Of a DNA stretch of 10,070 bases, positions 6,966 to 10,070 are shown piece after piece. Made by a program: the position numbers and the translations under genes. The notes under the pieces were generated by a model. It had not been told where the DNA came from, did not search any database, and worked only from the letters and a program-made list of their open reading frames with translations. Numbering within the stretch: position 1 is the stretch's first letter; each line of letters begins with the position of its first letter. This DNA comes from Gammaproteobacteria bacterium. Lineage in GTDB: Bacteria; Pseudomonadota; Gammaproteobacteria; Steroidobacterales; Steroidobacteraceae. The stretch lies in contig JAQGOD010000040.1 in NCBI GenBank assembly GCA_028293775.1, positions 1 through 10,070 of the forward strand. The letters run 5' to 3'.

Positions 6966-8819
6966 TTAGAATTTCACAAGAACACCCGCGGCCCAGATGA
7001 GTTGGCGAGTCCGAAGATCGGGCTGCCATATGCCGCCTTGGTTGGAGCAGGCAGAAGCCGCTGCGGTCGGATCGGCCGTTCCGGCGGTCGCGCCGGAATT
7101 ACAGGTGAAGCTCGCAGGCGAACCATTGTTTCCACCTGGCGGTGTGACGCCGCCCTGACCCGCGAAATACGGGATGCTCGAATGACGGAATCCGAGCTCT
7201 GACCACCAAGTGATCCATTGCTTGGGCATGTATTGAAGATTGATGGTGCTGTCCCACTGGAATGCGGGTTGGCCTGGATTTTCGGTGAAATACGGCGTAC
7301 CCGTCGCGGCCGTCGCGCCGTTGATGGGAGGCAGCAGGGTCAGATAGCGGCCCGGGTTGTTCATCGCACCGCCTCCGACCGTAACGGCAAACAGATCGTT
7401 GTCGAACCAAATACGGTTGTAGAACATCGCGCCCAAGAAGGAGCTGCCGTTCGCGCCTCCCGTGCAGTGCAATCCGCCGCCTGACTGGCAGCCCGCGTCC
7501 GCGGTAAAGGAAAATGCCGCCTTCGTGAAGAACCCACCCGGATTATTGAAGTACTTGTATTCAATACTGTCATCGGTGTGGTAGCGGGTGGTGTGGGGCA
7601 GACCCAAATTGTCATTGCCCACGCCGTAGTTGTTGAAGACCAGTTTCAAATTCTCGTTGGGCTGCCAAAGGATCTGGCCGCCGAACCCCAGATGGCCGTT
7701 GAACCGGGCGTAGGATTGCCAGCCGTTGATGATCCACGGCTCGATCTTCAACTTGTTGGTGGGGAACCACTGTATGCGTATTCCATTGAAGAACCAGGGC
7801 GTGTTTGAGGATACGAATGAAGGCTGGTAAGTCCAGTTATCAAAATTGTAATAGCTAAACAGCCCGATGTAGGACACGAAGATACCCGCATCGATGTTGA
7901 GTCCGTGATTGACATCGAAGTGATAGCCCGCGTTGGCTTCCGACACATAGCGGTAGGCATTGCCTAGGTCCCACTGACCAACGGCGCTGCTGGCGTCGTT
8001 GCGAGGCGTGGTGGTCGCAAACAATCCGTCCATGAGGAGAATGCGCGCGCGCACATTATCGTAATGGAAGTCGCCGCCTATGCTGATTTGCTCTACTTGA
8101 AACTCGCCGGAACGGAACTCCTCGGTCGAACCGACGATCGTATGGTCCCTCGGCCCATTGAAGTCCTGCATGTAGTGGGCATCCAAGCGGATATCCGGGG
8201 TGAAGAACGCGGTGTCAAAAACCGGGGCTTTGTTGCGCGGACTGCCGTTCAGCCAAGTGAAATCGCCGAACGCAAATGGAGTTTCGTTGTCGACCCCCTC
8301 GGTGGCCGGAGGGGACATCAAAGCCTTAGGCACGAATTGCGTGAGCTTTTCGCGAAACGTAAGTTCATGCGGAGGCGCCGAGGCGGTTGGTGCTGCCGAG
8401 GCGGTTGGTGCTGCCGGGGCGGACGGTGCAACGGCCGCCACTGGGGGCTGCGTCGCTAGGCCGGGCGCATTCATGACGAGATCGAAGCGTGAGGCTTTGC
8501 TTGCAACGACTTCGACCGTTCGCGCCGGAGCTGCCGGCGCTCCCTCGACTTCCGCAGTCACAGACCAGGTGCCGGGCGCCAAGTCAGCAAATGAATAGAC
8601 ACCGTCACTGCCGGAGATGGTGGCGCGGATGGATCCGCCGCCGGCTTTGACGGCGGTAATCGTCGCGTGCGAAATCGGTTGTTTAGCCGAATTCGTTACC
8701 AGGCCAACGATCGTGCCTGGGGCCGCCTGGGCGGCGGTTTCCGCAGCGCGAGCTTGCTGTGCTAAGCAGCAGATGAAACCAAGAAAGGCCGTGATCCAAA
8801 CCTGCTTTTGAGTCTTCAT
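6966..8819 (-). CDS. Outer-membrane beta-barrel (porin-like) protein with N-terminal carboxypeptidase-regulatory-like domain
   Basis: The product is 617 residues. A signal peptide (about 1-25, hydrophobic core WITAFLGFICCLA, likely cleaved after ARA) is followed by a small Ig-like fold of the carboxypeptidase regulatory-like type (about 34-117; GTIVGLVTNSAKQPISHATI, then SDGVYSFADLAPGTWSV). An Ala/Pro/Thr/Ser linker (about 118-150) leads to a barrel of alternating, aromatic-rich strands (about 180-617). The segment FGDFTWLNGSPRNKAPVFDT and the following DAHY, GGDFHYDNVRAR and final aromatic LVKF recall the OmpL-like beta-barrel porin-2 family (BBP2). Four Cys occur as pairs at 444/452 and 573/591 in what look like loops and may form disulfides. 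AAGGGA lies 6 nt before the ATG. Lying between a kdpE-type gene and kdpF, it could admit K+ across the outer membrane; that role is inference. The fold is fairly sure, the substrate is not. Confidence 0.85.
   Translation of the reverse strand: MKTQKQVWITAFLGFICCLAQQARAAETAAQAAPGTIVGLVTNSAKQPISHATITAVKAGGGSIRATISGSDGVYSFADLAPGTWSVTAEVEGAPAAPARTVEVVASKASRFDLVMNAPGLATQPPVAAVAPSAPAAPTASAAPTASAPPHELTFREKLTQFVPKALMSPPATEGVDNETPFAFGDFTWLNGSPRNKAPVFDTAFFTPDIRLDAHYMQDFNGPRDHTIVGSTEEFRSGEFQVEQISIGGDFHYDNVRARILLMDGLFATTTPRNDASSAVGQWDLGNAYRYVSEANAGYHFDVNHGLNIDAGIFVSYIGLFSYYNFDNWTYQPSFVSSNTPWFFNGIRIQWFPTNKLKIEPWIINGWQSYARFNGHLGFGGQILWQPNENLKLVFNNYGVGNDNLGLPHTTRYHTDDSIEYKYFNNPGGFFTKAAFSFTADAGCQSGGGLHCTGGANGSSFLGAMFYNRIWFDNDLFAVTVGGGAMNNPGRYLTLLPPINGATAATGTPYFTENPGQPAFQWDSTINLQYMPKQWITWWSELGFRHSSIPYFAGQGGVTPPGGNNGSPASFTCNSGATAGTADPTAAASACSNQGGIWQPDLRTRQLIWAAGVLVKF
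8380..8433. repeat. 18-bp tandem repeat in the linker of the porin-like gene
   Basis: GAGGCGGTTGGTGCTGCC is present twice without a gap (8380-8397 and 8398-8415), followed by a degraded third copy (8416-8433). It is in frame and encodes the APTASA repeat of the Ala/Pro linker between the N-terminal domain and the barrel. Gain or loss of one unit would change linker length by six residues without a frameshift. Confidence 0.85.
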
Positions 8820-8958
8820 TTGTCATCCCTTCACACGCCGTGCTTTAAACATGCAAAGCCTAGCGGCCCAGATAGTTCCCGGGTATACCGATTGTTGTTA
8901 AGAAATCCGCCGAAATGCGAATGAGGACTCAAAAGCTAGGCGGGGGTGGCAACCGCTA
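8820..8958 (-). promoter_or_regulatory. Leader of the porin-like gene, 139 nt after kdpE; no clear promoter
   Basis: The firm element is the ribosome site AAGGGA (8826-8831), 6 nt before the ATG. Further upstream are the octamer palindrome GGTATACC (8882-8889), a TTTAAA (8844-8849) and a TTAACA hexamer (8896-8901) resembling a -35 box. At 17-18 nt spacing the TTAACA has only a poor -10 (AACTAT or GAACTA). I see no T-rich tract like the E. coli KdpE target and no correctly spaced sigma-54 GG/GC pair. An activator-dependent promoter could lie here. The lack of an intrinsic terminator after kdpE equally allows read-through from kdpE. Confidence 0.3.
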
Positions 8959-9678
8959 CTACTTGGCTGCCTCTGCTTCGTGGCTTGGATCTACTACCAG
9001 GCGATAGCCGAGACCCAGCTCTGTGAGGATGTGCTTCGGCCGGCCGGGGTCCGCTTCCAGTTTGCGGCGCAAATTTCCGATATAGACTCGCAGTGAGCGC
9101 GAATCATCGCGATTCGGCCCCCACACTTCTTTCAGCAGCGAGGCGTGAGTTACGATGCGATCCGCGTGTCTTGCCAGAGTTTCCAAGATGCGGTGTTCGA
9201 GCGGGGTTAATCGAACTTCAGTTCCATCTTGCCGATTCGCGACCCGTGCGGCAAGATCGATGGATACATCTCCGAGTTGCAGCACCGCCTTGGGGAGGTC
9301 GCCACGAACGTGGCGGCGCGTTACAGCACGTACACGCGCCAACAATTCCGGCGAGCTAAAGGGCTTCACGACATAGTCATCCGCCCCACTTTCGAACGCC
9401 ATGAGGCGCTGCGCCTCGGCCGTGCGCGCAGATAGAACGATGATAGGCATCGGTGACCAGGTGCGAATGCCGCTGATCACATCGATGCCGTCCCGGTCGG
9501 GCAGCCCCAAGTCGACCAGAACAATGTCGGGCTTATGAAGCCGCGCATCATGCAAGCCCGTTGCGGCGGTCGCAGCGATGACAACGCGGAATCCGTGAGC
9601 CTCGAACAGCATACGCAGTACGCTTTGGATCGCTTCGTCGTCCTCCACGATCAGTATCAAGTGCATCGCGTCAGTCAT
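8959..9678 (-). CDS. kdpE: Response regulator of the KdpE type (OmpR/PhoB family)
   Basis: The product is 239 residues: a receiver domain (about 7-120) followed by an OmpR/PhoB winged-helix DNA-binding domain (about 132-229). The acidic pocket is Asp13/Asp14, the phospho-acceptor Asp56 lies in VLVDLGLPDRDGI, and Ser83 and Lys105 (VVKPF) complete the active site. KdpE-like stretches include WSPMPIIVLSAR, DLAARV, LTPLEHRIL, the VWGPN loop (186-190), LRVYIGNLRRKLE and the end HILTELGLGYRL. These resemble E. coli KdpE closely enough to prefer KdpE over a generic PhoB-like regulator. Its partner should be KdpD, encoded at the other end of the cluster. The start at 9678 has only a weak ribosome site; an ATG four codons later (9666) would also leave the receiver domain intact. 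The stop is TAG. The position ahead of the structural genes is unusual, because kdpE normally follows kdpD directly. Confidence 0.88.
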   Translation of the reverse strand: MTDAMHLILIVEDDEAIQSVLRMLFEAHGFRVVIAATAATGLHDARLHKPDIVLVDLGLPDRDGIDVISGIRTWSPMPIIVLSARTAEAQRLMAFESGADDYVVKPFSSPELLARVRAVTRRHVRGDLPKAVLQLGDVSIDLAARVANRQDGTEVRLTPLEHRILETLARHADRIVTHASLLKEVWGPNRDDSRSLRVYIGNLRRKLEADPGRPKHILTELGLGYRLVVDPSHEAEAAK

Positions 9679-9702
9679 CGGCTGGTTCCGCGTCCATCAT
9701 GT

Positions 9703-9741
9703 CCCATTTTATGGGTTGGGGACGGCGATGCACAATGCACA
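9703..9741 (-). promoter_or_regulatory. Candidate kdpE promoter region with dyad and tandem heptamer
   Basis: On the minus strand a possible -35 TTGTGC (9735-9730) is followed after 16 nt by a possible -10 CATAAA (9713-9708), which matches the sigma-70 consensus only moderately. The -10 lies inside a 13-bp dyad CCCAT-AAA-ATGGG (9703-9715). The -35 overlaps two adjacent copies of TGTGCAT (9728-9734 and 9735-9741). Transcription would start about 20 nt before the kdpE ATG. Two repeats placed on the promoter boxes look like regulator contact points, but this is inference. Confidence 0.3.
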
Positions 9742-9765
9742 GCAGACGGCGCGGCACTCGATCGT

Positions 9766-9805
9766 AAAAAAGGCCCCGGCGGATCCTTCGACAGGAACCG
9801 CCAGG
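9766..9805 (-). terminator. Rho-independent terminator on the minus strand, about 88 nt before kdpE
   Basis: Read on the minus strand, CCTGGCGG (9805-9798) pairs with CCGCCGGG (9782-9775) through one G-U pair. The stem continues after a U-U mismatch with TCCT/AGGA and closes with a 5-nt loop. A final GCC leads into six T (9771-9766). Stem, loop and U-run are all of good quality. It would end any leftward transcript entering from beyond the right edge, or a small RNA made within 9806-10070. If kdpE transcription instead starts upstream, it would be an attenuator. Confidence 0.68.
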
Positions 9806-9825
9806 GCAGGCAACCCGGCATGGGG

Positions 9826-9848
9826 ATGCACACCGGGTGTATGTGCAC
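9826..9848. repeat. Nested inverted repeats (TGCACA/TGTGCA and ACACCGGGTGT)
   Basis: A perfect 11-bp palindrome ACACCGGGTGT (9830-9840) overlaps a wider pair TGCACA (9827-9832) and TGTGCA (9842-9847). The TGTGCA element also occurs in the tandem heptamers at 9728-9741, so the same factor might recognise both. It could equally be a chance dyad in GC-rich DNA. Confidence 0.35.
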
Positions 9849-9987
9849 CAGTCTCGCCAGCGCGATGCGTGCCGTCGGTGCGTTCGCGCACATAACTGCC
9901 TCAAATGAATCTTTTTTTTGCAGCAAGAGGGCTCGTAAATCTTAACGCCTTCACGTATATCGGCGCGGCGCCCCCAGCCCTAGACTT

Positions 9988-10017
9988 TCAACCGGTTGAT
10001 AGGCCCGTAGCTGGGCC
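9988..10017. repeat. 12-bp perfect palindrome followed by a second dyad
   Basis: TCAACCGGTTGA (9988-9999) is its own reverse complement. It is followed at once by GGCCC (10002-10006) and GGGCC (10013-10017) as arms of a second inverted repeat with a 6-nt spacer. This pair looks operator-like and may belong to a gene starting beyond the right edge. No promoter boxes around it are convincing. Confidence 0.35.
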
Positions 10018-10070
10018 AATGCGGCTGCGCTTCGGCATATGAAATCAGTTTTCCAAATCATTTATGCGAG

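Larger units (their letters stand above)
9679..10070. other. 392-nt right flank with no recognisable gene
   Basis: Several short ORFs cross this stretch in different frames, but none has a recognisable domain, a good ribosome site or family-like sequence. What it does show is regulatory-looking: a weak kdpE promoter candidate, an intrinsic terminator pointing left, and two groups of inverted repeats nearer the right edge. An A/T-rich spot with eight T (9912-9919, plus strand) has no stem before it and is not a terminator. Confidence 0.6.

Noticed and set aside
6733..7029. 98-residue version of the small peptide starting at 7029
   Set aside because: The added N-terminal part overlaps the end of the porin-like gene, is Arg-rich and lacks a ribosome site. 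The ATG at 6825 has a well-placed AAGGCGG and gives a clean membrane peptide.
8849..8873. Possible sigma-54 promoter (GG followed by TTTGC) upstream of the porin-like gene
   Set aside because: The spacing between the GG and GC elements is 12-13 nt instead of the required 10.
9671..9904. 77-codon minus-strand ORF overlapping the kdpE start
   Set aside because: It is Arg/Cys-rich, shows no domain, runs through the terminator stem, and competes with two other open frames over the same bases.
10039..10070. Possible start of a plus-strand gene (ATG at 10039, reading MKSVFQIIYA)
   Set aside because: Only ten codons are visible, there is no ribosome site and no promoter, so it cannot be told from chance.

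Overview
The window carries most of a high-affinity potassium uptake (Kdp) locus, and every gene I can support lies on the minus strand. In transcription order (right to left) it reads: kdpE-type response regulator (9678-8959), outer-membrane beta-barrel protein with an N-terminal carboxypeptidase-regulatory-like domain (8819-6966), a 30-residue single-span membrane peptide (6825-6733), kdpF (6736-6647), kdpA (6645-4831), kdpB (4824-2755), kdpC (2743-2165) and kdpD (from 2165, running off the left edge at base 1). No rRNA, tRNA, CRISPR array, insertion sequence or integrase was seen.

The organism is a Gram-negative bacterium of moderately high GC. The evidence is the outer-membrane barrel with a signal peptide and a C-terminal Phe, and Kdp proteins that resemble the Escherichia coli ones along most of their length. 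A member of the Pseudomonadota is the most natural reading. Class or genus cannot be fixed from this sequence alone.

The block from the small peptide to kdpD is packed tightly: a GTGA overlap, then gaps of 1, 6 and 11 nt, then a TAATG overlap. This points to one translationally coupled transcript. KdpA is the channel-like K+-binding subunit, KdpB the P-type ATPase, KdpC and KdpF accessory subunits, and KdpD the sensor kinase. KdpE is the regulator that should switch the operon on. The usual order is kdpFABC-kdpDE with kdpE directly after kdpD. Here a kdpE-type gene sits upstream of the structural genes and is separated from them by the porin-like gene. Whether a second kdpE follows kdpD cannot be seen.

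The right flank (9679-10070) has no recognisable gene. It holds a convincing minus-strand intrinsic terminator (9766-9805), a weak promoter candidate for kdpE with a tandem heptamer and a small dyad, and two further groups of inverted repeats. The most interesting points are the barrel protein inside a Kdp locus, the extra small membrane peptide fused by overlap to kdpF, the displaced kdpE, and a short insertion beside the ATP-binding motif of KdpD.
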